A stretch of DNA of 64,000 nt from Ampelocalamus luodianensis (GCA_036346255.1 CM070634.1:83951020-84015019), one strand, 5' to 3'; shown: positions 1 through 12,400, counted from the stretch's first letter. Made by a program: numbers and translations. Notes: generated by a model not told the origin, from the letters alone.

Positions 1-1184
1 CAATATAACTTGAGCCCCTAGCAAGTGCTATCCGACACTTGTACTAGGCAAGGAACCATCTCACAAGGGGACTTAGCTCAATAGGGCTTTCTTCTTTGAA
101 AATGACCGTATCTTGATTTACCCGCCGCATACCATAGGAAGTGTGCTATTTGAGAGGCCTCTGGAGGCTTACGGGCTAATCAAGTCGTGTGGGTAAAGTA
201 GTACACCCCTGCAGGTATTAATCTATTCGAATAGCGTGTCCACGCTATGGACAACCGCTTGAAATTTGTGGTCGCTTATTGTTAGACTTTCAATTAAAAT
301 TGTGGTTAAACTTGGGATTCGTCATGAACGGGTTGTTCATGTGTTTAGTATATCAAAGTGGGCTGCCACTTTGGTCTTTGTATGATTCAATTGTTTATTA
401 CTGAAATGCTTTACTACATGTTTTACTTCTACTTCAAATCTGATTTTAAATGGGCACATGAAAAACTAGTATGTGTAGGATGTTAATTGTTGCGTCTTTT
501 TCGCAAAAACTAAACCAATATGAGCCATCCTTTGAATGACCCTTATGCATAACTATTTTTATTTGTGTAAGACTTGCGAGTACACTTGTACTCAGCCAGA
601 TGCTTGCTGGCCTTTTTCAGGTGAGGAAGGTTATGATTATGACGATCTCGCTAGTGTTGACTTGGGTGACACTAATGAGTAGTGTGCTGCCATTTAACCC
701 CCAGTCGGTTGCCGATGGGTGATGGGCATACCACTGCTGGTCTTTTGCTTTATCCATTTAATTCCGCTGCTACTTCATACTTTACTTTGAATTTGGCCGG
801 TCGGCCGTTTGTAATAAGCTGTAGACCTTAACTATTATGCAGTATGTCTTTTATCTCTTGTTGTATGCGTTGTATGGATGTAATCAACGTTGGATGAGAG
901 TATGAGTATATTGGTCGTTGATCTTAGGAGCCAATATATATCATACTCGTTGTTGATGAATTCCCATTTGACTCACCAAGGGTAGTGCTTCGAATCGAGG
1001 AGAATCGACAATCATGTAGCGCTCGCATGGAGCAAAAGCGTATGATCGTTGAGGCTCGAGTATTCGGCTAAGCCTCCCACTTGGATAGAGTTAAATTGGA
1101 ATTCATTTACCGGAGACCCGTAATTATGTCCCTAAGACCTTGTCTAATCTCGGTCTTATGGAGATAATTACCGGGGTCCCCACA
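1..1184 (+). mobile_element. 3' part of a Ty3/gypsy LTR (element F, same family as A), cut by window start
   Basis: The whole stretch matches the last ~1.2 kb of the LTRs of element A and ends in the same GGGTCCCCACA terminus at 1184. It carries the family's palindrome CTATTCGAATAG (223-234) and the GAGTAC/GTACTC hairpin (578-593) followed by a pyrimidine-rich tract and CAG. No primer-binding site follows, so this is a 3' LTR or a solo LTR. The next base already belongs to an oppositely oriented LTR of the same family. The simplest reading is that F inserted into that LTR; its TSD would then be TTATT, and the other copy lies outside the window. Confidence 0.85.
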
Positions 1185-4100
1185 TTATTACATACGGCCG
1201 ACCGGCCAAATTCAAGTAAAGTACCAAGTAGCAGCGGAAGTAAATAGATAAAGCAAAAGACCAGCAGTGGTATGCCCATCACCCATCGGCAACCGACTGG
1301 GAGTTAAATGGTAGCACACTACTCATTAGTGTCACCCAAGTCGACACTAGCGAGATCATCATACTCATAATCTTCCTCACCTGAAAAGGCCAGCAAACAT
1401 CTGGCTGAGTAGAAGTGTACTCGCAAGTCTTACACAAATAAAAATAGTTATGCATAAGGGTCATTCAAAGGATGGCTCATATTGGTTTAGTTTTGCGAAA
1501 AAGACGCAACGATTAACATCCTACACATACTAGTTTTTCATGTGCCCATTTAAAATCAGATTTGAAGTAGAAGTAAAACATGTAGTAAAGCATTTCAGTA
1601 ATAAACAATTGAATCATACAAGACCAAAGTGGCAGCCTACCTTGATGTACTAAACACATGAACATCCCGTTCATGATGAATACCAAGTTCAACCACAATT
1701 TTAATTAAAAGTCTAACAATAGTAACTCCCGAACTCAAGCGGTTGTCCGTAACCGTGGACACGGCTATTCGAATAGATTTATACCCTGCAGGGGTGTACT
1801 ACTTTACCCACACGACTTGATTAGCCCGTAAGCCTCCAGAGGCCTCTGAAATAGCACACTTCCTATGGTATGCCTACTGTAAATCAAGATACTGATCATT
1901 TTCAGCAAGAAAGCCCTATTGGGCTAAGTCCCCTTGTGAGATGGTTCCTTGCCTAGTACAAGCGTCGATAGCACTTGCTAGGGGCTCACAAGTTATATTG
2001 GAAATCTTGATGCAATCAAAACAAAAGAATTGGTGCTCCCTTGCACACTATAAAGGATTACATCGGCTCCTCAAAGAACATAGGATTTCACGGTCGCTAT
2101 GCCCCTTACACCACCAAGGACTTAACACAATAAAACCCTCCCCCAACTTAACCATACGGCTCCCAACCCGCGTGTGGCAGCACGAGTGTACTTGAATTAA
2201 TGGCGTTACCAAAGTTCGGTCCTCAATTGTCTAGACAAGTCATTCCACATACCCAATTCTCGTGCACAAAGACACCATCACTAACCAACACTTGTCCGGA
2301 CCAAATCTCATTTAAAAATGTCAAAGTTTTACTCATAAAACAGCTACAAAGATCTGAAGTAAAAACATAAGGTAAGGGTTGTGTGTATCCCAAAACCGCC
2401 GGGTTATTCCCGACGATCGAACTACCGTATCTAGACTTGCATGGCTAAGCAATTCTAGAACCCATAATTCACACATCCTGTCTTAAGCATATAGGGGTTG
2501 GCATAATTCAAGATTAACCTCAAGCATAGGACATAACTAAACTATACATCACAAAAATATTGACATAATCAAAATAGCATGCAAGCAATTATCATTGCAC
2601 TATCTTAACCAAAACTGGGATCAAATATGATGCAAAAGAAAGTTCAAATGATGCTTGCCTTGCTGGTACAGAGCTGCTCGCTCTCGATGAGCGTAAGTGT
2701 CGATATCAATATGCTCGGGATCTATATAATTATAACATCCAATAAATACCGAAAACAACTCAAAACTAAAATGCTCAAAAATACATGATTTTTCTACAGT
2801 AGTTAGATCATGATTTTAAATGATTTTTGATGAAAGAATTATTTCATTTTGATTTAGTATATGAAAGTTATAATGGTTTGAATTTCGATTTCAATAAGCA
2901 GTCATTATGTAATTTAATTATGAAGTGAAATTTTGTAGAACAGTGGCAGTACATGGATTACATAGATAAATAGGCAATATTATTATAAGTTAAAACAGTT
3001 GAGTTTGTCCTTTTGGAGTTTTTATGATTTAGTTATGTATTTTCAAAGTTATCGTCTTTTATAGTGTAACAATAATAGAGTTAAAGATTATATCCTCCCA
3101 AATATAGTTTCGTGACAAACGGTAATGTGGAGACCATTTTTATAATTAAGTTCACTGAAAATGAAAATTATCAAAAGTGGTCTCACTGCTTTTGGAGCTT
3201 CAATAATTACTCATGCATTTTGAAGTTATCGGTCATTTTTCTATTATACAAATAATGGTTTTAATGGATTAATCTCCAATTAATACTCTCTGCTAAAGAG
3301 ACAAGTTTGGAACTAATTTTCATATAAAGGTTATTAACAGTGAAAAATTCCAGAAGTGGTTTCACTCAGTTTGGAGTTAAAATGATTTAGTTATGGATTT
3401 TAGAAGTTATATATATTTTTCAGTGTGCTAGTAAATGGTTTTCGGATTTTATAATTCATTTGCTACTTTCCTCACGGCTTTGCGCTAGCGCGATCCGACT
3501 AGCGGGCCCAGTGAATAGCGCACTTTCTTTTTAACTCAGACTTTTTAATTTGAGCGCTGACATGTGGGTCCCACTGTCAGCGGCACGGTCCACGGACTTG
3601 GCCCACGGGCGCACGCGCTTGGTGCACGGGGCTTATGGCTCAGGCCCACACGTCAGTGACTCCCGCACTCCATTTAATCCTACGGGTTTTCTGTGCAAGG
3701 GCCCACGCGTAAGTGACACACCAAGGCGGCTAAGACAAACATTTAAGGCTAATGATTGGCAGTTAGGTGATAAACGCCCGCTCTGATACTCATCGCGTCG
3801 GCACGGCAATCGCGTTGCCGCCGCTGCCGGCGGCTCGCGGCGCTACGCGCCACAATGAGCTTGCCGTGGTCGCGTTAGCTTGCAATAGCTTTGGCGCGGC
3901 TAGGGAGGTGGTCACAGAGTGGGGTGGTCTGCGTGCGGCTAGTCGGAGACGAGCGGCGGGTTATCGGCAAAGGGCATGCAGCTAAACCGAGCTCCTCGGT
4001 ACAACTGGCGATGGCTTAAGTTACCTAAAGGTTCAGGGAGGTCACTTGGAGCTGTGGGAAGCTTGGGGAGTCGGAGGTTGACTGGAGCTGTGCCGGAGCC

Positions 4101-5498
4101 GGAGAAGACAAAGACGGCCAACTCGGTTTCACGGGGACAGGAGGTTCTGAGCAAAACAACCAAGAGAGGATGATCGGAATAGATTATAGACCACACTAGG
4201 ATGCTACTTGAGTGAGGAGTCGACAAAAGGACTTACCAAATCAACGTGGAGGTGAAAGGTTCCCTTTAGGCGAAAGTGAAGAGATCTCCAAATCCTAAGG
4301 TTCTTTGTCGTGACATTTCCAAAATTAGTTGAGGGAAAACCTAATCATACCAAAAGACACCTAGTGACGCGCAAGGTTTAGTTTAATACCTCCTCGAGAC
4401 AAGGTGAGCACGAAGATGTCTTTCGGGGGCGCGCTCTAGAGCTCCCGGATGGCACGATGGTGGTCCAAGTGCTACAAGCAACGAGAGCAGCTTGCATTAG
4501 CAAAAATGGAAACGGCATGCAAGGGAGGAGCCGAGGGTACCGGAGTTGGGAAGCTTACGAGAGAAATGAGCTCAAGCGGGCTTCCTCCTCCACAACCGAG
4601 GAGAAGTGAGGAGAATGGAGGCTTAGGGGTGTTATGTCCGGCGATGACGGCAATGGAGCGGCGTGAAGAGGAGGTGGTTCCGGGTGGCCAACGGATGCGG
4701 CGGATTGACGGCGTCGACGGAGCACCACGAGCGTCGCGGCGCGTGGCACCGGATGCTGAGGCGCCAGCGAGGTCGAGGCGGAGCGGCAGTGGGCTGGGCG
4801 GTCAGTGATACAAGGGCGCGCCGCGGAGCGTAGCAAAGTGGTTTGATCAGCACCGTTGGATTGCGAATGGACGGACGAGATGAGTGGGGGCATTCGGACA
4901 GGTCGACGGGGTGACGAGATCTGGACCGTTGATCTTCGATCTGACGGACGCATGTCTCGGTGCATTTAAGTGACGCGATCGAGTCAAGCGCCGTGTCGGA
5001 CCGAGTCGACTGCGTGCGAGCCGTAGAACGATGCAGTTTGACTGATTCTAATTTATTTGATTCTAGTTTGACTAAGGCTTTATAAATAGAAATAACTTTC
5101 ATAAAATCATGAAATAATTTGTGGGGGTTCCTGGGACGACATAGTTCCCATAAAAATTATGAAACCCCACTGTTCATAAAATATTTGGTGATATTTAAAT
5201 TCAACCATGTTGTATGTCTATGAATGTTGTTTGAATTTTAATGAGGTTCAAACTAGTCCCAAAAATTTTGGAAAAATTATATTAATTCCTGATAATTAAT
5301 TTAGTATTTGAATAAATTGGTTCCAGATGATGATCAAAACCTTTTATTACTGATTTGAATTGAAATTCAAACTTCGAAGGGTATGTTCATGTTTTTAACA
5401 GATTTTTCAAGTGCAATATATTATGAAATGATTTGAATTTGAAAATGCATGTTAGTGAAATACATATTAATCCAATTTAATTAGTTGGGGCTGTGACA
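1185..5498 (-). mobile_element. Ty3/gypsy LTR, reverse orientation, missing its last ~0.37 kb (element G)
   Basis: This is the reverse complement of the A-type LTR. It runs from an internal point (sequence matching A near 35549) to the terminal TGTCACAGCCCC, read leftward from 5498. It holds a TATA box (5078-5084, reverse), the 87-nt intron-like segment (4472-4558: donor GTAAGC, acceptor TTGTAG) and the palindrome at 1765-1776. The sequence beyond 5498 lacks the purine-rich tract that precedes a 3' LTR in this family, so G is a 5' LTR or a solo LTR. The GC-rich open frames inside (for example 4449-4808) lie in the LTR leader and look non-coding. Confidence 0.85.
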
Positions 5499-6080
5499 AA
5501 GGGTAGGGGGGTTAGGCGCGGGGCAGCGCAGCGTGGGTGACGAGGGAGGAGTCGGGGAGGTAGGCGGCGTGGTGGCGGCGGGAGGGGGATCCGGTGTCGC
5601 GGGGAAGGCGGAGGCGGCTGTGCGGAGAGGCGAGCGGACGGCGGCGGGGCAGGGGAAGAGGAAGCGGCAGTGCTGCGGAGAGGAAGCAGTGGGGAATGAG
5701 TGGAGGGACGGGAGGGAGTCGTGAGTCGACTCGCGAGAGTCCGCTAGGAGGACCGAGAGGGCCCAGAACGTGCCGAGACAACGCAACACATGAGTGGCCT
5801 GGATGCGCTCGGCAGGCGGCGATTCGATCGGACGTAAGGAACCACGACGCGAGTTGTAGCTAGCAGGACGAAGTGGACGCGCTCGTTGAGCGGCGATTCA
5901 TCGCGCTATAATAAGAGTAATATATATCCTATTATCTATATGCGTATGATCCATTGTTCCCGGCTCATCCAAACAAAGATCAAGTGATCATGATATACTG
6001 TCAAAAATTTGGAGTGGCAAATGCTGCATTGCGAGCAAATGAAATAATCTAGATCAGTCTCTATCTACACACAGTATATA
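5499..6080. other. unassigned flank: GC-rich block then AT-rich sequence
   Basis: 5499-5880 is very GC-rich, with short low-complexity open frames on both strands rich in G, R and A or in P and S. It resembles a decayed promoter or first-exon CpG-rich region, but I recognise no protein. 5880-6080 is AT-rich and featureless. Confidence 0.3.
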
Positions 6081-6332
6081 CTCTCTCCAGTCTACACAAA
6101 CAAGTCGTTTTGGAATGCGTGCTGTCAAACTTTAGAAACTTTGGCTATCGATATATTGTTAAATATTTAGATTAGGTACATGAAAATCATGTGTGTGTAT
6201 TCGTTTTGAAAAACACATTCGTAATATTATAATTTTATTAGGTTTTATAAATATATTACAATAATAATTAATGGTCAAAGTCGTATTCTAATGACCATGT
6301 CGATGTCTAAAACGAGTATATAAGTACCGTAG
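6081..6332. mobile_element. Stowaway-like MITE (Tc1/mariner type)
   Basis: This ~250-bp AT-rich unit is flanked by TA on both sides (6079-6080 and 6333-6334). The inner ends are imperfect inverted repeats: AAGTCGTTTTGGAATGCG on the left against TACTCGTTTTAGACATCG reading in from the right. The interior (GTCAAACTTTAGAAACTTTG, AATGGTCAAAGTC) is typical of grass Stowaway elements. The outermost CTCCCTCCGT-type ends are degenerate, so it looks old. It has no coding capacity. Confidence 0.65.
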
Positions 6333-6576
6333 TAAGTTAACTAGTCATGACGGTCGCACAATTTGTGTGGCTAGATTTAGTATGGTTTTGTTGTAAATTT
6401 TATTTATTTATTTATATAGTGATTACTGATTAGAGTTTATTTTGTTATGCATTAGTAAAAAGTCATCTCATAAATATATATCATGGTGATCGAGTTATAC
6501 TAACATTAAAGCTCAGATGAAATCTCGCATGGTTACTTATATGTATACTCCGTTTCTTTCTCTTATTTTAAGGATA
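6333..6576. other. unassigned AT-rich spacer
   Basis: No gene or repeat was recognised between the MITE and the Helitron terminus. Confidence 0.3.
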
Positions 6577-6587
6577 CTAGTCATCAA

Positions 6588-6605
6588 CCCGTGCATCCGC
6601 ACGGG
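6588..6605 (-). terminator. Helitron 3' hairpin
   Basis: CCCGTGC, loop of 4, GCACGGG: a perfect 7-bp stem, 7 nt from the CTAG end on the minus strand. In Helitrons this structure serves as the rolling-circle termination signal. Confidence 0.7.
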
Positions 6606-7636
6606 CTACGTGGTTTCAACAATATTATATTATTGATAATAGAAGAAAAATTCCATTAGCAAACTTTGGTTCTCATTTCTTGTACTTTTTCTAATTGTTA
6701 TATATTTCTAATTTATTGCCTCATGGCCCCAATATAGAACCAATATTGTTATTTACGTGCATCCTAAGTACAAATACTATTAGTGTATGGATCTACATAT
6801 ATATGGAGTACACAAATTGTGATATTAAAACATATATAAATTCGAAATTAAAATTTTATTGTCCAGGCATATGTAATTCCATTGAATATGTGAAATTAAT
6901 ACTTATATATTGAAAAAATATATATTTAGGAATTCATAATTAAAAAATCATGTTATACGAATATATACAAATTCACAAATGTGAATTCCGAAACAATTGT
7001 TATATCCAAGTATCAAAACACGAAATTCTATAGCAATGCAAGAGCATCTTCGCTATACCTCTGTAATCCACTCCTTAGCATCTTCATATAAAGCTGTCCA
7101 CAAGCTGGCACGTCAGCCTACAAAACACCTAGTTTCAGCTTCATCATATGAGTCGGTGTTCATGTACTTCAACATTATGATAGGTGCAAGGCCACGGCTG
7201 AGCAGCAAAGAATAGAACCATATGCCCACCGTATTTGAGCTAGTTGAAGAAATACGGAGCCTCGAGGACATCCTTCAGATCAAAATCTGCCCTCTCTGGC
7301 AATGGTGGAAATCTTAATGTAGCGAAAGATTTCTCAAAGCTCTCCAACAACTGCATCAAAATTATCGCGGATTCGAAACTCAATGCAACAAATAGTGGTT
7401 GTAATCAAGCACGTGGGTGGTAATGCTCTAACTGAATGTGTTACTTTTTAACCATTAGGAGTCGACATGTCATAGCACATAAGACAAATATTTACAAAAC
7501 AAAAGATGCATATAATAAATATGACTTGAGCATAATTAATACCTAGACAGTTATGGTAAGAGTACCATCACAAAACATGTATTCAACTGAAACACTTGCT
7601 AAAAACTGCATGCTGTTCTGTGTGAGAAATAGAGAA

Positions 7637-8255
7637 TCAAATATTCAAACCTACACTTAAGAATAAGCTAGAGTGGGGAAGCTTAGATATTTTGGAGGCC
7701 TTTTGTGCAGTGTTTGAAGACTTTTGAGTATATAGATCCTGCACGTGCATTTGCAATATTCCATTGATTCCCATCTGAATTGTATGCACAATCGATCTCA
7801 GACCAATAGTTTCTGGATCGAAGACAATCTCGATTCGAGAGGCGATATTTACATCACTGTATGCATAAATAGTTTTTTTAAGCACATCATGTAAATATAT
7901 CTACATCTTTCTCTGTGGGCAAGCCAGTCAAGCATAGAGAAATTTTAGTTTGCTTACTACTATGTAAGAATGCAATTTCAAAATGAACAATATTATATTT
8001 GTTAATGGCAGAAGGAACATACTTAATTTCCCTTAATGAGGTTGTCAAGTCAACGGGGTGTCCTTTTACAGCAGGTAGACTTTGTAAGATATTATCAATC
8101 GAGTTTGCACAATTAGCACATGTCGTCGTTCTTCCTATTCTAGATTGTTTTGACAAAGTTTTATGTGACTTTGGCTGAAGGATAGCAAAATCTGGGAGAA
8201 TCTCTGACTCAAACCCAGTAGCTTGTAGAGTTTCTATTATATTCTCTATCTGCAT
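7637..8255 (-). pseudogene. captured fragment of a P1B-type heavy-metal (copper) ATPase, HMA5/RAN1-like
   Basis: Two minus-strand blocks (about 8255-7887 and 7885-7637) match the N-terminal metal-binding region of plant copper-transporting ATPases. Block one contains GFESEILPDFAILQPKS and a metal-binding core reduced to TTTCANC; the family has GMTCANC, so both cysteines survive (8109-8120) but G and M are lost. It ends near TGLPTEKDVDI. Block two has EIVFDPETIGLRSIV and SSLFLSV, the stretch just before the first membrane segment. The frame shifts between the blocks. The transmembrane domains, the DKTG phosphorylation site and the ATP-binding domain are absent. Intact homologues export copper across the Golgi or plasma membrane; this copy cannot. 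It lies wholly inside the Helitron, so gene capture is the simplest origin. Confidence 0.8.
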
Positions 8256-9913
8256 AAAGAACTTCCCAAAATAAAATTGCAGTTAAACTTGGGAAGCAGT
8301 TAAGCTTTGTTTTAGAGCCAAAGAGACAAAGAGTATGTAACAGTGTAGTATGGAAGTTAAACCACCAGCAGAACATCTTGAAATTAAAGGCTGGGATGAT
8401 TTCATTAGTTTTAGAAACCGTTGTACTTGTCAAGCATTATGCTCGTAAGAATGCATACATTTTCATCTTTGTTCAATCGTTTGGCAAGCAGGATCTACAT
8501 AACAACTTGCCATATCCTTGCACCTCTAAAGTGTAGTTTGGTTGCCTATCCGAATGGGGAGAAAAATAATGTAGGAGCTGCACTAATGTATCTTACAATC
8601 GTAACTGCAATAGCAAAAAAGAAAGAAAGCAAGGACTATGGACTTATAGGATCCACTTCTTCCACGTCGTCAGTGAAAATGAGCGATCGTAGTATCGAAC
8701 CTTGACCTTGTTCCAACTGTAAAAGTCTGTTTTTGATGACTGCACAGACAATAAGAATATTAATTCGTATAGAGTGTAGGCAGTCTGAAACCTGAATTGC
8801 TAGAGAACTAAGGAGATATAGTACAAAAAATTTCCTCTCTCAAATCAATTGCTGAAACTAAGTACCTGGGTTGTAATTTGGGGTGTCGTTCAGGATTTCA
8901 GAGAAAGCAATCTGCTTTGCCTTCTGTCTTGTATTTCTCTTTCCTGCTGCTTTCCTCCAAAGTGGCACAGGATCATGAATTCTTCCCTCATCAGTACGCA
9001 GTCAAACCGAGGCAAGTGGCGGCATAGGGAGCCGCTAGTGGCGGCACAGGTAGGGGCTGGCACCCAATCGAGCAGGCGCGCACACGCGCGGGACCGGGCC
9101 GAGCCAAGGGAGCTAGCGAGCCGGCAGAGGGAGGCATGCGGCCAAGCTGGGGTAGGAGCCGACGGCCGGAGGGGAGGAGCTAAGCCGGAGGATGGAGGAA
9201 GGAGGAAGGCGATGTGGGAAGAATGTTGGGCATGAGCAAAAGCTCCAGGGAGCAAAGCAATGGAGAGAGAGAGAGGCGCCGCAAGGGCGGCGTGGCTGCT
9301 GGCCGAGCAGAGCCACGGCCGGCATGGAGCTGAGCCAGGAGCTTCCTATGGCGCCATGGCACAAGCACGGTGGAGAGCAACAACTCCAGGAGAAAGAAAT
9401 GAACCGCTAGAACCGCCACAGCAGTAGCCCACCGAAAAGTTAACCTTGCTGCCGCCGATGCCATCGCTCCCCAGATCCCCACCCTTAGGCGAAGCTCGCG
9501 GTGCCCTCGAGGCGTAGCCTGTGGCGAGGCGGCGCCACACCGGGGGACTTAACCCAGATCCAGAGCCAGGGCGGAAACTCCCCAAATCCCCACCCTTCGG
9601 CGAAGCTCACGGTGACACACTCAAAGCACGGGGGATGCGGTCGACCACTCCTTTCCACGACGCGCAACAAGCGCAATCATGCGGGCGCGGGGCGATCCAT
9701 CGGAGTCCATGCAGGCTGCCGGATACAATAAAAAAATCTAATCCGCAGGTTGCACCATCTATACAGGATTGGATGGCTATATTTCTCTGATTAATGTGAG
9801 AATTTTTAGCTTTTTTTCTTTTTCTTCGATTAATGTGGGAATTTCTACCCTTTTTACCTCCTAGGATTAATATAGGAGTTTCTAGAAGAGCCTCCAATTA
9901 GTATATGTATAGA

Positions 9914-10060
9914 TGGCTACATATTTAATTATTTTAAACACTAATTTGATTAAAACATATATATTAAGATACTTTAGAATACTCGACCATATGGCATCCA
10001 TTTTATTGTTGTACAGAAAGCAGTCAAGAAATTCTCTTTAAATTGTTCTTGTTGGACTCT
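9914..10060. other. unassigned spacer between Helitron and CACTA-1
   Basis: AT-rich sequence; nothing recognised. Confidence 0.3.
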
Positions 10061-10325
10061 CACTACCAGAAACCGCTTAGTTCCCGAGTGCCTATATGTT
10101 TCCCGAGTGTCTGGACGGAACATTCGGGGAGGTCCCGAGTGTTTCATAGAACACTCGGGATGAGAATTCAGCACTCGGTAGAAATAACTTTCCCGAGTGT
10201 TTCCTATAACACTCGGGAGATCAAGACGGGAGGCAACAGTCGTACACATAAAAACAGGATCTAAACACAATCTAAACATGGTAAAATATATTCCCGAGTG
10301 CTTAAAAAATTTACACTCGGGAGAG
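10061..10325. repeat. CACTA-1 left terminal and subterminal repeats
   Basis: Terminal CACTACCAGAAA is followed by dispersed copies of CCCGAGTGT/ACACTCGGG in both orientations (for example 10082-10090, 10101-10110, 10150-10160, 10190-10200, 10290-10325). Confidence 0.8.
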
Positions 10326-11563
10326 AGGGCAGTTGAACTTACCCTTTTTTCCCCACTGCGCCTTTTTTTCGCAGCCTTACATCCCCATTCAATCCCCAAT
10401 CCCCGCAGCCGCCTCCCCTCCTCCTCCTTCTCCCTCCTGCTCCCCCCACGCCCGGCACCTTACCTCCTCCTTCCGCGCCCACGCCGCCCTCCTCCTTCTC
10501 CTCCTTGGGGCTTCTGGTTCCCTCCTCCTCCGCCACTGCGGCGCCTCCTCCCCCGACTCCCTCCTTCCAAGCGCCGCCCGCCTCCTCCCTCCTCCGGCAC
10601 CACCGTCCTCCTCCTCTCTCCTCCCCAACTCCCTCCTCCGCACGCCTCCCTCCTCCCTGGTGACCTCCTCCTCCCTCGGCCTTGGCCAGATCTAGAGCTT
10701 TTTTCTCTTGCGCAAAATGGAACCATGGCGTCGCCCGACTGGCCTCCCCTCCTGGCACCGCCTCCACTGATGTCGCCGCTGCGTCCAGTCGCCCATGCGC
10801 TCGCGCTCTTCTCCCCCTGGCCTGCCATCCCTCCTACTCGGCCTGGCTCCTCCTCATGCGGCAACGCATGGGCGCAGGGCCCGTGGGTGACGGCGAGCAG
10901 GCGGTGGCAGTGTAGCGACACTCCAAGGCGGTAGCCTCCCACGGCCAGGCGGTAATGAGGCGCGGTGGCACGTACGGCCCTGCCTGCGGGCCACGGTGTT
11001 AAGGCCAGGCGACGCACCCAGCAGAGGTGAGCGGCGGCGGCCGACGCGACGGGACGGGACGGATTTAAGAACTGCTTAGTTTTTACTCCTTTGAGAAATA
11101 TATAAGAACTTTCCCAGGTTTTACTCTCGTATAAGCCCTAATTTTGATCTGATCCTGCAGAGTCGTGGGCGAGATAAAAGAGATGTTTAAAACAGCAGTA
11201 GGCAAGATATTTTAATTGGAATTGCTCAAGCATGATTGTAGTAATTCAACTTTGATTGAATCGAAGCGGCAAGCAACCGTTATCTATTTTATTGGTTATT
11301 TCCCTTGAGGAGGTTTAGTTGATATGAGCAGAAGTACAATGGTCAAAATCACAATACAACATGCATTCGTTACGTTGCTATTTTTATTTTAATAGGGGAG
11401 GTTGTGTTTGATCAAAATTGTTAAGCTTGAACGATGCATTTTATATCTACAATTGTTCATGTCCTCGTGTTCTTGCTGTAAGGTTAGTAAGTCCGTTGAT
11501 TGTTGAAGCTTCGAGCCAGCTCTTATCCATTGGGACTAAATCCACATTTGAATTGACACGTAG
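10326..11563. other. CACTA-1 interior: CT/GC-rich captured sequence then intron-like sequence
   Basis: 10380-10690 is a pyrimidine-rich tract (CCTCCTCCTTCTCC-like) resembling a plant 5' UTR or first exon. 10690-11060 is GC-rich and recognised as nothing known. 11060-11563 is AT-richer and ends ACACGTAG, directly before an MO25-like exon, so it behaves like an intron. The long open frames here (for example 10197-10934) are low complexity, and no homology was recognised. Confidence 0.4.
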
Positions 11564-11731
11564 ATGGCAGATTTAAGCAAAAGCATCTGGGAGATGAAAT
11601 GCATTCTCTATGGTAATGGTGAGGCAGAGCCAGTTTCTGAGGCCTGCACACAGTTGACTAAGGAGTTCTTCAAAGAGAATACCAATACACTGCGCCTAGT
11701 ATTTGTTTGCCTTCCATATCTGGACTTGGAA
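11564..11731 (+). pseudogene. MO25-like exon (first recognisable)
   Basis: The translation begins MADLSKSIWEMKCILYGNG, continues with EAEPVSEACTQLTKEFFKEN and ends LPYLDLE. It follows the N-terminal armadillo-like part of MO25/CAB39 scaffold proteins, which bind STRAD/LKB1-type kinases in animals and act in polarity and cytokinesis pathways in eukaryotes. It is framed by an acceptor-like GTAG (to 11563) and a donor-like GTACGT (11732). An NT duplication in the FKENTNTLRL region is unlike the family. The first coding exon (the N-terminal FKASRPKTP-type segment) was not found. It lies inside CACTA-1, so it is a captured fragment. Confidence 0.8.
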
Positions 11732-11776
11732 GTACGTCAAAGGATCCCTTGTTATATTTTTTGAGAAAGTTGGTTG

Positions 11777-12208
11777 TTACATTTGGTCCATGATATGAAC
11801 CAATCTTGCCAACTGCCTAACCTGGGGATCTTCCCCAAACTGAATCCGGGCAAAGGTGTCTACCTCCGCGCCACGCTCTCTCATAGGAAAATGGTCGTAA
11901 GGCGGCTGAGACAACTCTGTCAGATCATAATGGAGGTGGCTCATGGCCACACGAGCCACTTCCTGTAGAGCCATGGCCTCAGAGGTGCCACGTGCCTGGA
12001 AACAATAGGGGATACTCCCCGTGACTCGTCTGGCGATGATGTTGATCATGGCCAAGTATTCCTCCATGCCTGGCCCCCTGTCGCGGCGATAGATGGCGTA
12101 GGTTGGCTGATAAGTAAAGTTCGCCCTCCACATCATCTCTCAGAGAAGCGCCGGGTATCCATCCACGTTCTCAGCTTGAGTTTCTTTGACCAGGTATTGG
12201 CGACTCAT
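11777..12208 (-). pseudogene. orf0 fragment of element C
   Basis: The start codon is at 12208-12206, directly behind TTGCTTTTAG, matching the starts in A and B. Residues 1-22 match B (YLVKETQAE), then an in-frame TGA (12142-12140) replaces the arginine codon before MMW. The frame continues for 119 codons with GPGMEEYLAM, GTSEAMALQEVARVAMSHL and GEDPQVRQLARLVHIMDQM, and is cut at 11777. The C-terminal third is missing. Function unknown; see orf0 of element B. Confidence 0.8.
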
Positions 12209-12400
12209 CTAAAAGCAAGAACAACAAGGTAAGACTTCTTTAAAGCGAAATAGGGTAAGAAAGGATGCTAGGATGGATGAGGAATAAAAGATATTCTTAA
12301 CTTAAACTTTCTGAAATTAATTTGATAATTTCAAAATATTTTGACTCAGAAAGGCTTACTAACTCTAACGCCAGCGCTATCTCTAACCTACAGTCAGTAT

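Larger units (their letters stand above)
6577..9913 (-). mobile_element. non-autonomous Helitron with captured gene fragment
   Basis: Read on the minus strand, the element starts with TC (TCTATACATATACTAATTGG at 9913) after a host A. It ends with CTAG (6580-6577) before a host T, the A|T insertion site expected for Helitrons. A perfect 7-bp GC hairpin (CCCGTGC/GCACGGG) stands 7 nt before the CTAG end, as is usual for Helitron 3' ends. No Rep/helicase protein is encoded, so it depends on an autonomous partner. It carries a decayed copper-ATPase fragment (7637-8255) and a GC-rich block (9000-9720) that may be captured promoter or exon sequence. The 3' end is strongly supported; the 5' end is less certain. 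Confidence 0.65.

Noticed and set aside
4449..5102. Overlapping open frames of 119 to 156 codons on both strands
   Set aside because: They lie in the GC-rich leader of LTR G; equivalent regions in other LTRs do not keep the frame.
5481..5863. Open frames in a GC-rich block
   Set aside because: Low-complexity translation in several frames at once; no homology recognised.
10197..10934. Open frame of 245 codons in CACTA-1
   Set aside because: Proline/serine/arginine low-complexity translation of a CT-rich tract, overlapping frames open on both strands, no recognisable domain.
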